Assembly (NCBI GenBank): GCA_959605945.1
Contig: CAUHGY010000056.1
Span: 1-11,763 of the forward strand
Source of the DNA: an uncultured Clostridia bacterium
Lineage (GTDB): Bacteria > Bacillota > Clostridia > Christensenellales > Borkfalkiaceae
DNA: 11,763 nt
Direction of reading: 5' to 3'
Both the position numbers and the translations under genes were made by a program. The notes beneath the pieces were generated by a model. The model was not told the DNA's origin. It saw nothing but the letters and a program-made list of their open reading frames with translations, and made no database searches. Of the stretch, positions 1 to 6,782 are shown one piece after another (within the stretch, counting starts at the first letter, position 1; each line of letters starts with the position of its first letter).

Positions 1-23
1 GTTCCCCTATATTACTCCAATAT

Positions 24-99
24 GCTGCTATGGCTCAGCAGGTAGAGCACGTCCTTGGTAAGGACGAGGTCACCGGTTCGAATCCGGTTAGCAGCTCCA
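24..99 (+). tRNA. tRNA-Thr (anticodon GGT), CCA encoded
   Basis: A complete cloverleaf is visible. The acceptor stem GCTGCTA (24-30) pairs with TAGCAGC (89-95), followed by discriminator T and an encoded CCA (97-99). The anticodon stem CGTCC (50-54)/GGACG (62-66) encloses the loop TTGGTAA, which gives anticodon GGT at 57-59 and reads the threonine codon ACC (and ACT by wobble). The T arm ACCGG/CCGGT encloses TTCGAAT. The gene is followed at once by a terminator hairpin, so it is the last or only tRNA of its transcript. Its promoter is not in the 23 bases available upstream. Confidence 0.97.
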
Positions 100-102
100 C
101 AC

Positions 103-132
103 AAAAAAACCGCAAATTATGGCGGTTTTTTT
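103..132 (+). terminator. Rho-independent terminator of tRNA-Thr
   Basis: The perfect 11-bp stem AAAAAAACCGC (103-113)/GCGGTTTTTTT (122-132) has an 8-nt loop and ends in a run of seven T. It begins 3 bases after the tRNA CCA end, which is the expected place for a tRNA terminator. The A-run on the other side means it could also stop minus-strand transcripts. Confidence 0.92.
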
Positions 133-450
133 GAATATGCGTCATATATTCAGCCGCTTTATAAAAATTTTCTGTTAAATCGGTTACACGATTAAAACTC
201 TTTTTTAAATACGGGAGTTTAAACAAACGCCATTGCTTACAAAACACATAAAAATAGCATTTCAACCTGCGGATTTGTTCGAAAAACCCGCGGAAAATAC
301 ATTATTATGTGCCCCGCGGTTCTTCAACGCTGCTGCGCATATCTAAGCCGTTTTCACGGCCTATCCGGAAAGCGTTACCTGCAAAATTACTATAAGAGCA
401 GCAAATAATGCCGCATCGCTTTCATAATATTCTGCCGAAATTATGAGTTT
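133..450. other. Gene-free stretch between tRNA-Thr terminator and xylB-like stop
   Basis: About 320 bases separate the tRNA terminator from the end of the FGGY kinase gene. I see no convincing coding region. The one long reading frame here, on the minus strand, runs into the tRNA itself and is spurious. The only structure I can support is the hairpin at 282-319, probably the terminator of the minus-strand kinase operon. Confidence 0.6.
282..319 (-). terminator. Probable terminator of the TetR/CMD-cupin/kinase operon
   Basis: Read on the minus strand, CCGCGG (319-314) pairs with CCGCGG (293-288). A small inner ACAT/ATGT pairing lies in the loop, and the second arm is followed by GTTTTT. It lies about 130 nt after the stop codon of the kinase gene. 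The stem is only 6 bp but all G/C. The distance from the gene and the short U-run make this a moderate call. Confidence 0.5.
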
Positions 451-1926
451 TTAATATTCCGATTTATGCGCAACAGCTTTCAGCGCCGGATAAAGCTGCC
501 TGAAAATTTCATATTTTTTATTGTAATTTTCGTATTTGCCTTTATCCGGAACGTTCACTTTCCTTTTTCTCACGATGTTTTCGCATGCTGCGGCAACATT
601 TTCATATTCCCCTGCACCAACCATTGCAAGTATTGAAGCTCCGAAAGCCACGCCCTGATTATCCGATGTAACGTAAAGCGGCAGATTAAGAATATCCGCT
701 ATAATCTGTCTCCACAAATTACTTTGCGCTCCGCCTCCGCAAACCGACGCCGACGCGGGAACAACGCCGTTATTTATTGCCACTTGCAAACAATCTCTCA
801 ACGCAAATGCAACTCCTTCCATAACGGCTTTACTCATCTGAGCTCTTGTCGTAGTTGAAGTAAGCCCTATAAATGCACCTTTTATATTTACATCATTATG
901 CGGACTGCGCTCCCCGGAAAGATAAGGCAGAAAATAAAGCCCTGCAGTATCGGCTTCTGCCGCTATTTTTTCATCAGCCAAAAAGTCTTTCGTTCCTATA
1001 ACTTTTTCCAGCCACCATGACCTGCAGCTTGCGGCAGACAAAATGCACCCCATCAAATGCCACTTCCCGTTGGCATGAGCAAAACTGTGCAAAGAATTGG
1101 CCTTATCAACCGAAAATGAATTCTGTGGGATAAATATCGTACCGCTTGTTCCGAGCGATATATTACAACTTCCGGCATCTACCGCTCCCATACCTATTGC
1201 AGCAGCCGCATTATCGCCTGCGCCTGCTATTATTTTTACCTTTTCGGACAATCCCAGTTTTTTAGCTATATCGCTTTTCAGCGTCCCCGTTACGGTGTAA
1301 CTTTCATGCAGATGCGGCAAAATATTTTCCGAAATACTGCATATTTTCAGCATTTCTTTTGACCAGCATTTATTTTTCACGTCAAGCAACAGTGTTCCGC
1401 TTGCATCCGAGTAATCTGTGCAAAACCTACCCGTAAACCTGAACGCAAGAAAATCTTTCGGCAACATAATTTTCGCTATTTTTCCGAAATTCTTAGGTTC
1501 GTTTTCTTTCAGCCATAATAATTTGGGCGCGGTAAAACCGGCAAAAGCTATATTTCCTGTATAATCGGACAATTTGGGTTTTCCTATTATTTCATTCAGA
1601 TAAGCTGTCTGCTTTTCCGTTCTCCCGTCATTCCACAAAATACAGGGACGGATAACGCTATCATGCTCATCCAATATGACAAGACCATGCATTTGTCCGC
1701 CGAACGATATGCCTTTAACGGCTTGCTTATTCTGCCCGACCAACAATTCCGATAAACCGTCAATAACGGCCTGCCACCAGTCTTCGGGGTCTTGCTCCGT
1801 CCATCCTGCCTGAGGATATAATATATTATAAGATTTGTTAATCCCGGCAAGAATCTCTCCTTTTGCGTTTACAAGCAAAAGCTTTGCGCCGCTTGTCCCC
1901 AAATCTATACCGACGTATAAATTCAT
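451..1926 (-). CDS. xylB: Xylulokinase-like FGGY-family carbohydrate kinase
   Basis: This is a cytoplasmic kinase that would phosphorylate a ketopentose such as D-xylulose at the 5-hydroxyl using ATP, feeding the pentose phosphate pathway. Its 491 residues match the usual xylulokinase length. Visible FGGY signatures are the N-terminal ATPase phosphate loop GIDLGTSGAK (6-15), the xylulokinase-type substrate motif GGQMHG (76-81) with ILWNDGR (96-102), the catalytic-base region GAGDNAA (235-241, Asp238), the second phosphate loop SLGTSG (257-262), and the adenosine-binding GGGAQS (397-402). The ATG is preceded by CGGAG with 5-nt spacing. It is last in the operon, 66 nt after the CMD-cupin gene, and no xylose isomerase is in view. 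The family has many specificities, so a related kinase for another sugar or polyol is possible. The family assignment is firm; the exact substrate is inferred from the MHG-type motif. Confidence 0.85.
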   Translation of the reverse strand: MNLYVGIDLGTSGAKLLLVNAKGEILAGINKSYNILYPQAGWTEQDPEDWWQAVIDGLSELLVGQNKQAVKGISFGGQMHGLVILDEHDSVIRPCILWNDGRTEKQTAYLNEIIGKPKLSDYTGNIAFAGFTAPKLLWLKENEPKNFGKIAKIMLPKDFLAFRFTGRFCTDYSDASGTLLLDVKNKCWSKEMLKICSISENILPHLHESYTVTGTLKSDIAKKLGLSEKVKIIAGAGDNAAAAIGMGAVDAGSCNISLGTSGTIFIPQNSFSVDKANSLHSFAHANGKWHLMGCILSAASCRSWWLEKVIGTKDFLADEKIAAEADTAGLYFLPYLSGERSPHNDVNIKGAFIGLTSTTTRAQMSKAVMEGVAFALRDCLQVAINNGVVPASASVCGGGAQSNLWRQIIADILNLPLYVTSDNQGVAFGASILAMVGAGEYENVAAACENIVRKRKVNVPDKGKYENYNKKYEIFRQLYPALKAVAHKSEY

Positions 1927-1992
1927 ATTTACTCCGATTCTCTGTTTTTCCGATTAGTCACCGTTTTTTGCGGTTTTTCAGTATAAAGTTTT

Positions 1993-2727
1993 TTACAATT
2001 TACCGTATTCTTCATCCGTCACGGGCTCCAACCACTTTGCAGAACTGTTTTCGCCGGGAACTTCAACTGCTATGTGAGAAAACCAACTGTCTTTCGCCGC
2101 GCCGTGCCAATGCTTTACGCCTGCAGGAATCGTCACAACATCGCCTTCATGCAGCTCCCGTGCAGTTTTGCCCCATTCCTGATACCATCCCCTGCCGCAT
2201 ACGCACAATAAGATCTGTCCTCCGCCCTTATCGGCCTCATGAATGTGCCAATTATTGCGGCAACCGGGTTCAAACGTTACGTTGGCCATGAACACGGTTT
2301 TAGTTCCGTCTGTGAGCGGATTCAGATAAGATCTGCCGATAAAATATTTTGAATACGCACTGTTTTCTTTTCCCAGACCGAACATGCCGCCGTGCACTTC
2401 CGTATCTCCGTCTTTATAAATCTCTTTTGCCATGCGAAACGCCGCCCAGGCATTCGGCCATCCCGCATAAAAAGCAAGATGCGTCAATATTTCCGCCATT
2501 TCCGTTCTGCTTATACCGTTCTTCTTTGCCGTTTCCAGATGATAACCGAAAGAACTGTCTATCATCCCCTTGCTGACAAGTGCGCTGATAGTAAGAACGG
2601 AGCGCATCTTCAAAGAAAGTTCGTCTCTTGACCACACTTCTCCGAAAAGCACGTCGTCGTTCAAACGTGCAAATTCCGGAGCAAATTCGCCTAAACCATC
2701 TCTTCCCGCGGTTTGTTTTACCTTCAT
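1993..2727 (-). CDS. Carboxymuconolactone decarboxylase-like/cupin fusion protein
   Basis: This 244-residue protein has two domains. Residues about 17-105 resemble the carboxymuconolactone decarboxylase (CMD) family, with the helical GYHLETAKKNG (61-71) and YAGWPNAWAAF (87-97) segments. There is no CxxC pair, so it is not an AhpD-type peroxidase. Residues about 128-225 form a cupin barrel: NNWHIH (158-163), GGGQ (168-171) and PAGVKHWHGA (201-210) supply likely metal ligands His161, His163, Gln171 and His206. The reaction is unknown; such fusions are often annotated only as CMD or cupin proteins. I chose the ATG at 2727 because AAGGAG (2737-2742) lies 9 nt upstream. An in-frame TTG at 2745 would place that ribosome site inside the gene. 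The gene starts 4 nt after the tetR-type stop, so the two are translationally coupled, and the kinase gene follows. Confidence 0.85.
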   Translation of the reverse strand: MKVKQTAGRDGLGEFAPEFARLNDDVLFGEVWSRDELSLKMRSVLTISALVSKGMIDSSFGYHLETAKKNGISRTEMAEILTHLAFYAGWPNAWAAFRMAKEIYKDGDTEVHGGMFGLGKENSAYSKYFIGRSYLNPLTDGTKTVFMANVTFEPGCRNNWHIHEADKGGGQILLCVCGRGWYQEWGKTARELHEGDVVTIPAGVKHWHGAAKDSWFSHIAVEVPGENSSAKWLEPVTDEEYGKL

Positions 2728-2731
2728 AGTT

Positions 2732-3340
2732 TCAATCTCCTTCAATCAAATAATTATTTAAAAGCCCACCTAGAAAGCTGCCGCAAAAATCTTTTGTTCT
2801 CGCCGTATAACTGTAAGATCCGCCGCTCATTGCCCAGCAAAGCGCCTGCCCGTAAAGCAAGTCGGTAATGCAGTCGGCAATCAATTCTATAGGACAATCT
2901 TTTTTCAATTCGCCCTTTTCAATGCCGTAATTTAAAAGTTCCTTTGTATTTTCAATGTTTTTTTTTAATTTTACCTTATCGTATTCGTTTGTTACAAGTT
3001 CAGGACAAACAACATTTCTCATCCACTCCTGACAAAGCTTTACTCCCGATTTTTCAATATACTCTGCGAAATTTATCATGTAATATTCTATTTGTTCCAT
3101 GATATTGCCGTTAAATGCTTTTGCATTTTTCATTATCTCATAAAACATTCCGCGGCTCAATTCAAACACCACGTCTTCTTTGCGCTTAAAATACGTGTAA
3201 AAAGTACCCTTTGAAACTCCGCATTTCTCAGTGATTTCATCTACAGTGGTATTTGTAAGTCCCTTTTCATAAATAATTTGTTTTGCGGTTTCCACCAGTT
3301 TTCTTCTGGTTTCCTGCGCTGCCAACTGCCTGTTAGTCAT
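2732..3340 (-). CDS. TetR/AcrR-family transcriptional regulator
   Basis: This 202-residue protein has the classic TetR layout. The N-terminal helix-turn-helix spans about residues 10-56: a long first helix, TTVDEITEKCGVSKGTFYTYF at about 31-51 as turn and recognition helix, then KRKEDVV. A helical ligand-binding and dimerisation domain follows (about 57-202) and is not diagnostic of a ligand. It contains several Cys residues (39, 103, 112, 129) that could be incidental. ATG is preceded by AAGGGA. A strong promoter with an internal palindrome lies 31-61 nt upstream, so repression of its own operon is likely. It leads an operon with the CMD-cupin and FGGY kinase genes, which suggests it senses a metabolite of that pathway. 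The family call is firm; the target and ligand are inferred. Confidence 0.93.
   Translation of the reverse strand: MTNRQLAAQETRRKLVETAKQIIYEKGLTNTTVDEITEKCGVSKGTFYTYFKRKEDVVFELSRGMFYEIMKNAKAFNGNIMEQIEYYMINFAEYIEKSGVKLCQEWMRNVVCPELVTNEYDKVKLKKNIENTKELLNYGIEKGELKKDCPIELIADCITDLLYGQALCWAMSGGSYSYTARTKDFCGSFLGGLLNNYLIEGD
2737..2742 (-). promoter_or_regulatory. Ribosome binding site that fixes the CMD-cupin start
   Basis: AAGGAG on the minus strand lies inside the last codons of the upstream TetR-type gene and 9 nt before ATG 2727. It rules out the upstream TTG at 2745 as the start and implies coupled translation of the two genes. Confidence 0.75.
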
Positions 3341-3371
3341 TAATATTTCCCTTTTTATGTTTTATGAGATA

Positions 3372-3401
3372 ATTATAGCACGGTCAATGACTTGCAGTCA
3401 A
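3372..3401 (-). promoter_or_regulatory. Sigma-A-type promoter of the TetR operon
   Basis: On the minus strand a -35 TTGACT (3401-3396) and a perfect -10 TATAAT (3377-3372) are separated by 18 bp. Transcription would begin near 3365, giving a leader of about 25 nt before the tetR-type ATG at 3340. Confidence 0.85.
3388..3400. promoter_or_regulatory. Palindromic candidate operator inside the TetR promoter
   Basis: TGACT-TGC-AGTCA is a 5-bp inverted repeat with a 3-bp centre. It overlaps the -35 box and the adjacent part of the spacer. A further TTGAC half-site (minus strand, 3387-3383) lies within the spacer. TetR-family dimers bind such short palindromes at the promoters of their own genes, so autorepression is the simplest reading. 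No binding data exist here. Confidence 0.55.
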
Positions 3402-3455
3402 CGATTTTTAATAAAAACTGTCTTATTCTAATAATTCTTGCAGTTTTATTATAGT

Positions 3456-3484
3456 AAAAAGCAAATCCTTAAAAGGAGCTTTTT
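3456..3484 (-). terminator. Weak hairpin, possible second (tandem) terminator
   Basis: AAAAAGC pairs with GCTTTTT and TCCTT pairs with AAGGA around a 2-nt loop, with a 3-nt bulge on one side. The stem is A/T-rich but ends in a T-run on the minus strand. It lies about 50 nt after the main terminator and before the next promoter. It could be a back-up terminator or chance AT-rich folding. Confidence 0.35.
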
Positions 3485-3532
3485 AACAATATTCTATTAT
3501 ATATTTTCAGTATTTTTCTCTTTTTCGGCAAA

Positions 3533-3561
3533 AAAAACCGCAACTATCGATTGCGGTTTTT
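3533..3561 (-). terminator. Rho-independent terminator of the M81-M24-ASRT operon (bidirectional form)
   Basis: The perfect 11-bp stem AAAAACCGCAA (3533-3543)/TTGCGGTTTTT (3551-3561) has a 7-nt loop. On the minus strand it ends in a run of eight T. It lies about 95 nt past the ASRT-like stop codon. The run of T on the plus side means it could also act on plus-strand transcripts. Confidence 0.88.
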
Positions 3562-3655
3562 AAATATTCAGCTAAATTTGGTTTGACTTTTCAAGCACGT
3601 TTCAACTGATTAAAGCGCATGCTTACAAAAGTATTTTAAGTAATTCTTAAAGATT

Positions 3656-4030
3656 TCAGAAAGAATAACCTGCAAGACTGTAATATGCCATATTGCTCTG
3701 GCGCACATCGAGTCGTCCGAAACATGCGCAGACGGGAACGTCGGAAATAATATGCAGCGCATACTGGCCGAACGGTATCTGATATTTCTCCTTCCCGATC
3801 GGATAATCCAGTCTCAGGCAGGTAGTTCTCTCGCCGGGCAGATCGATAGTAATTTTGTCGTAAGGTTCTTTATCTTCAAACAGCACTTTTATCCGTATAT
3901 GCGCGTCCTGTTTGCCGACATTGGTTATCATAAGCGCTTCATGCCCAAGAAATTCGGGATTATCTCCGTGAGGCGGCAGATCGCCGTCGCAGAATACCCA
4001 GTTTTTATGTCCGTTCACTCCGTAATCCAT
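3656..4030 (-). CDS. Sensory rhodopsin transducer (ASRT)-family protein, putative small-molecule binder
   Basis: This 124-residue protein resembles the Anabaena sensory rhodopsin transducer family, a small soluble beta-sandwich protein that forms tetramers. Matching features are the N-terminal WVFCDGDLPP (11-20), GHEALMITNVG (29-39), the DAHIRIKVLFEDKEP segment (42-56), the RTTCLRLDYP strand (68-77), and the C-terminal SDVPVCACFGRLDVRQ stretch (96-111). It has no signal peptide or membrane segment. Family members in bacteria without rhodopsins often sit beside carbohydrate-metabolism genes and have been proposed to bind small molecules. No opsin gene is in this window, so a photosensory role is unlikely. 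It is last in the operon, 17 nt after the M24 gene, with an AAAGGAG site 5 nt before ATG. It may be a sensor, chaperone or accessory subunit for the two hydrolases; that role is inference. Confidence 0.8.
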   Translation of the reverse strand: MDYGVNGHKNWVFCDGDLPPHGDNPEFLGHEALMITNVGKQDAHIRIKVLFEDKEPYDKITIDLPGERTTCLRLDYPIGKEKYQIPFGQYALHIISDVPVCACFGRLDVRQSNMAYYSLAGYSF

Positions 4031-4047
4031 ATTTACTCCTTTTACTT

Positions 4048-5220
4048 TTATTTTACATAATTGAACAGTTCGTCTTCAAATTCGGGACAAAGCGGTTCCG
4101 CGCCGTTTTCGGTTATAACGTAGCATGTCTCCACCCTGAGTCCGTTGAGCGTGGGATGACCGAAAAAGCTGACGTCTACATTGACAATCATGTTTTTCTG
4201 TAATATATCGTCGCTGTTCGGTCCGAAGAAGGGACTTTCAGCCTCCATCAAGCCCATAGTATGCGCAAAAGGACAGACGAGATATTTGAGATAACCGCCT
4301 TTATCGTAGAGTTTTCTGCCTTCCTTGTCTATTTCGCTGCCTTTCATTCCGATTTTCAGCATGCCTTTAACGACTTTCATAACTTCAATCATATCTATAA
4401 GGCATTTTTTCTGTTCGGCAGTATATGTTCCGCTCACCGGAACAGTGTGCCCGAACGTTCCGGCATAACCGTTGATCCTCGGTGCGATTCCGAGCATTAC
4501 CATCTCTCCGTCTTCCATCACTTTATCTGTTGATGTAGGTACAACGGCGTTGGAACGCTTTCCGCTTCCGACTATAGTCTGATAAGCAAATCCGTTTGCC
4601 CCGTTTGCTCGGCAAACGGCCTCGCCTGCGGCAGCCACCTCGTATTCGCTGACGCCTGCTTTAACCTTTTCAGCCATGGCTTTGTATGCTTTACAAGCCA
4701 GGACAGTAGCTTTTCTGCATTGCTCTACTTCCCAGTCGCTTTTGATATATCTGAATTTAAGATATTCGTCTGTAAGATCCGTAACTTCGCATTCTGAAAA
4801 ACCTTTTGCTATATCCTGATGAATAGAATAAGGCATTTCGTTTACGCCGATAAGGCCGACCTTTTTGACCGGAAATTTTTTGTTCAGTTCTTCGAAAAGC
4901 TCTTTAAACCCTATTATCGTAGCGTTAGGGTACTCTTCGTCGGGCACCATGAACGCCGTAAAACATCTTGTATCACTGACAGCGGAAGACTGTTTTGCAA
5001 ACGGTTCGCTTTCCGGACCGCCGAGCAACATCGTTGTGCCGTCTTTTCCGACAAGTACGGCGCCCTTTTCAAACTGTCCCACCCAGCCGGTGAGGTACCA
5101 GCCGTTGGCAACGTTGAGCTCATCGAAATAGATGACCGCTATGTCGGTATTCGTGCTGTTGAGCAGGTCAACTACTTTTTTAATTCTGCTCTCGCTTTCC
5201 TGTTTGTTGAAATATGCCAT
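4048..5220 (-). CDS. M24/creatinase-fold protein with a degenerate metal site
   Basis: The 390 residues fit the two-domain creatinase/Xaa-Pro peptidase layout: an N-terminal creatinase-type domain (about 1-155) and a C-terminal pita-bread M24 domain (about 160-390). Aminopeptidase P and prolidase use two Asp, one His and two Glu to hold two metals. Aligning motifs by eye, the first Asp is Gly244 (in VMLGIAP), the second is Thr255 (in GYAGTFGHT), the His is kept as His320 (in FAHTMGL), the first Glu is Asp349 (in NVDVS), and the second Glu is kept as Glu364 (in GLRVET). Two ligands are lost and one is changed, so ordinary dinuclear peptidase activity is doubtful. Creatinase also dispenses with the metal aspartates, so a metal-free C-N amidinohydrolase or amidohydrolase is a better model. 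ATG follows AAAGGAG by 6 nt. It lies between the M81 and ASRT genes, with gaps of 35 and 17 nt. Confidence 0.85.
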   Translation of the reverse strand: MAYFNKQESESRIKKVVDLLNSTNTDIAVIYFDELNVANGWYLTGWVGQFEKGAVLVGKDGTTMLLGGPESEPFAKQSSAVSDTRCFTAFMVPDEEYPNATIIGFKELFEELNKKFPVKKVGLIGVNEMPYSIHQDIAKGFSECEVTDLTDEYLKFRYIKSDWEVEQCRKATVLACKAYKAMAEKVKAGVSEYEVAAAGEAVCRANGANGFAYQTIVGSGKRSNAVVPTSTDKVMEDGEMVMLGIAPRINGYAGTFGHTVPVSGTYTAEQKKCLIDMIEVMKVVKGMLKIGMKGSEIDKEGRKLYDKGGYLKYLVCPFAHTMGLMEAESPFFGPNSDDILQKNMIVNVDVSFFGHPTLNGLRVETCYVITENGAEPLCPEFEDELFNYVK

Positions 5221-5255
5221 TTTTTACTCCTTTATCGATGCGTTTTTACGCTATT

Positions 5256-6647
5256 TTATGCTTTCCATTCAAAATCTTCAAGCGGGAACATCGGTCTCCT
5301 GATGCGTCTGAGCCCCAGCCGCGACAATTCCACACAGCTTGCTCCGTCAGACAATGCGAAAAGTTCTCTGTCTGCAAAAGGTTTTAATTCTTCGAAAAGA
5401 TAACCGAGCTTCACAACTACCACGCCGTATGAAAGAAGATCTACGTTGGCCTTATCAAAATTGCCCTTTTCTATAAAGGCGCTGCGTTTTTCGGTAAACA
5501 CGGCATCCACGTTTCCGAAATTTAAGGTCAGACTTTTACCTATAATCTCTTTCGCCCATCCGAGAATTTCACCGTGAGCCTTAACGGTACCGCTTATTCC
5601 CAACTCTTCGACAAAAACTTCGCTGCTGTCCGAAAGATGATAAAATTCATTCACAATCCTTTCGGACGTTATACCCGCAACGCACACCTGCTTGACGCAA
5701 TTACGGCCAAGGAACATCTTCAAAATTTCAGTGCGGTCGCCTTCGGCGCCTGCGGTCGTATTGTCTCCGCTGTCTGTAATGAAAATTCTTTTTTCATCTC
5801 CCGCGAGAGCCCTTGAAACACATTCTTCCGGCAGTTCGGCTTCTATCAGAAATTTATATTCTTTTCTTGTGCCCCAAAGTTTATTTGCAAGCTCTTTCGC
5901 AAATTTTTCCGCCGTATCCTTATCTGCCGCGCTTACCACGGCAGAAGCGCTTGTATTCGGCGCATCTATCCAGCAATGGCCGAAAAACATGTTGGCACCG
6001 AATATATCGTCTCGGCTTTCCAGCTTTTCGGTATACTCTTCCAGACTTTTCAGCGGTTCGTATTTTGTGAGCATGGTATCGCCCTTGACCAGCATGGGAA
6101 TTTTCTGTACGTAAGTATATGGCGTTATTTTATTTTGCAGACAATATACCAGCGCTTCGGCGGCCCGCATCTGGCTTTGGTTCTGATCCACGTGCGGCGC
6201 TGTTTTATATCCGCAGATAATGTCCGCATAGTTACCCAGTTCGTCGGTGATATTTGCGTGCAGATCCATCGTCAGAGCAATCAGCGACGTTCGCGGAAGT
6301 ATTTTCCTTATCGCTTTCAGAAGATACAGTTCGCCGCTGCCGATACCTTCAACTTCCATGCTTCCGTGCACGTAAATGAACATTCCGTCGGCATCGGGAT
6401 TGTTTTTAACCGTAGCGATGATTTTATTAAAATAAAAGTCGTAAATGCCGCGTTCTACCGTAGCCGTCGGCAGCGCGTTGGCATATATCGAAGGAACGAC
6501 CGTGATTCCGGCATCGGTCAAAATATCTTTTACGACAAGTTTTTTGAAAATATCCCACCCTTCGAAGTACTCGAAATCTCCCTTAGAGGGATGTAATTTT
6601 GCCATACTGTTTGATTCGCATTGAAATGATGCAACTATTACCTTCAT
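5256..6647 (-). CDS. M81-family metallohydrolase (microcystinase C/MlrC-like)
   Basis: This 463-residue protein fits the M81 (MlrC/DUF1485) family, named for the enzyme that hydrolyses linearised microcystin and its fragments. Expected signatures are present: an N-terminal ASFQCESNS (6-14), YVHGSM (92-97), the metal-binding TMDLHAN (126-132, Asp128 and His130) with YKTAPHVD (147-154, His152), FGHCWIDAPN (222-231), and DSGDNTTAGAEGD (292-304). The catalytic zinc ligands appear intact. There is no signal peptide, so the enzyme is cytoplasmic. Start: ATG 6647 has GGAG 8 nt upstream and begins the conserved MKVIVASF strand. The frame extends upstream to a TTG at 6743, but that extension crosses the promoter and lacks family sequence. 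It is first in the operon with the M24 and ASRT-like genes and divergent from the AraC gene. Many family members probably act on substrates other than microcystin; the substrate here is unknown. Confidence 0.9.
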   Translation of the reverse strand: MKVIVASFQCESNSMAKLHPSKGDFEYFEGWDIFKKLVVKDILTDAGITVVPSIYANALPTATVERGIYDFYFNKIIATVKNNPDADGMFIYVHGSMEVEGIGSGELYLLKAIRKILPRTSLIALTMDLHANITDELGNYADIICGYKTAPHVDQNQSQMRAAEALVYCLQNKITPYTYVQKIPMLVKGDTMLTKYEPLKSLEEYTEKLESRDDIFGANMFFGHCWIDAPNTSASAVVSAADKDTAEKFAKELANKLWGTRKEYKFLIEAELPEECVSRALAGDEKRIFITDSGDNTTAGAEGDRTEILKMFLGRNCVKQVCVAGITSERIVNEFYHLSDSSEVFVEELGISGTVKAHGEILGWAKEIIGKSLTLNFGNVDAVFTEKRSAFIEKGNFDKANVDLLSYGVVVVKLGYLFEELKPFADRELFALSDGASCVELSRLGLRRIRRPMFPLEDFEWKA

Positions 6648-6708
6648 ATAATTATCTCCGCTATCTATTCGCGATGATTGCGCGCCTGTCTTTTTCGTTG
6701 CAATATAT

Positions 6709-6736
6709 ATTATATTCCTGCGCTTAAAGAAAACAA
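6709..6736 (-). promoter_or_regulatory. Promoter of the M81-M24-ASRT operon
   Basis: On the minus strand TTGTTT (6736-6731) and TATAAT (6714-6709) are 16 bp apart. Transcription would start near 6702, giving a leader of about 55 nt before the M81 ATG. The -35 is weak, as is usual for AraC-activated promoters. A long A-rich tract (about 6738-6775) lies immediately upstream and may act as an UP-element or bent DNA. Confidence 0.6.
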
Positions 6737-6782
6737 GGGACAAAAAAAAATAAAAATGGTAAAAAATAAAATAGTATATAAA

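Larger units (their letters stand above)
3341..3655. other. Intergenic region between the TetR operon and the ASRT-like gene
   Basis: This AT-rich, 315-base stretch carries no supportable gene. It holds, in minus-strand order, a clear terminator for the upstream operon (3533-3561), a second weaker hairpin (3456-3484), and then the promoter and palindrome of the TetR operon (3372-3401). A small AT-rich inverted repeat TTTAAG/CTTAAA (3635-3651) lies just past the ASRT-like stop. Confidence 0.7.

Noticed and set aside
35..265. Minus-strand 76-codon open frame over the tRNA and its terminator.
   Set aside because: It ends as an antisense translation of the tRNA (a familiar GFEPVTSSLPR-type artefact) and crosses the terminator; no ribosome site supports it.
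1927..1992. Possible terminator between the CMD-cupin and kinase genes (ACCG/CGGT with T-runs).
   Set aside because: The stem is only 4 bp and has no U-tract on the minus strand, the direction of both genes; it does share the AAAAACCGCAA word with the two real terminators at 103-132 and 3533-3561, but that may be chance.
2728..2745. TTG start at 2745 for the CMD-cupin gene.
   Set aside because: The AAGGAG site at 2737-2742 would lie inside that longer protein and fits ATG 2727 instead.
3341..3655. Searched for a riboswitch or small RNA upstream of the TetR operon.
   Set aside because: The predicted transcript leader is only about 25 nt, too short for a riboswitch, and the other structures in this stretch are explained as terminators.
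5976..6596. Plus-strand 206-codon open frame antisense to the M81 gene (a similar one lies at 4819-5403 over the M24 gene).
   Set aside because: Both are fully inside well-supported minus-strand genes and show no coherent protein family.
6648..6743. A 32-residue N-terminal extension of the M81 protein from a TTG at 6743.
   Set aside because: It would overlap the promoter, lacks a ribosome site at the TTG, and the conserved family sequence begins at ATG 6647, which has GGAG upstream.
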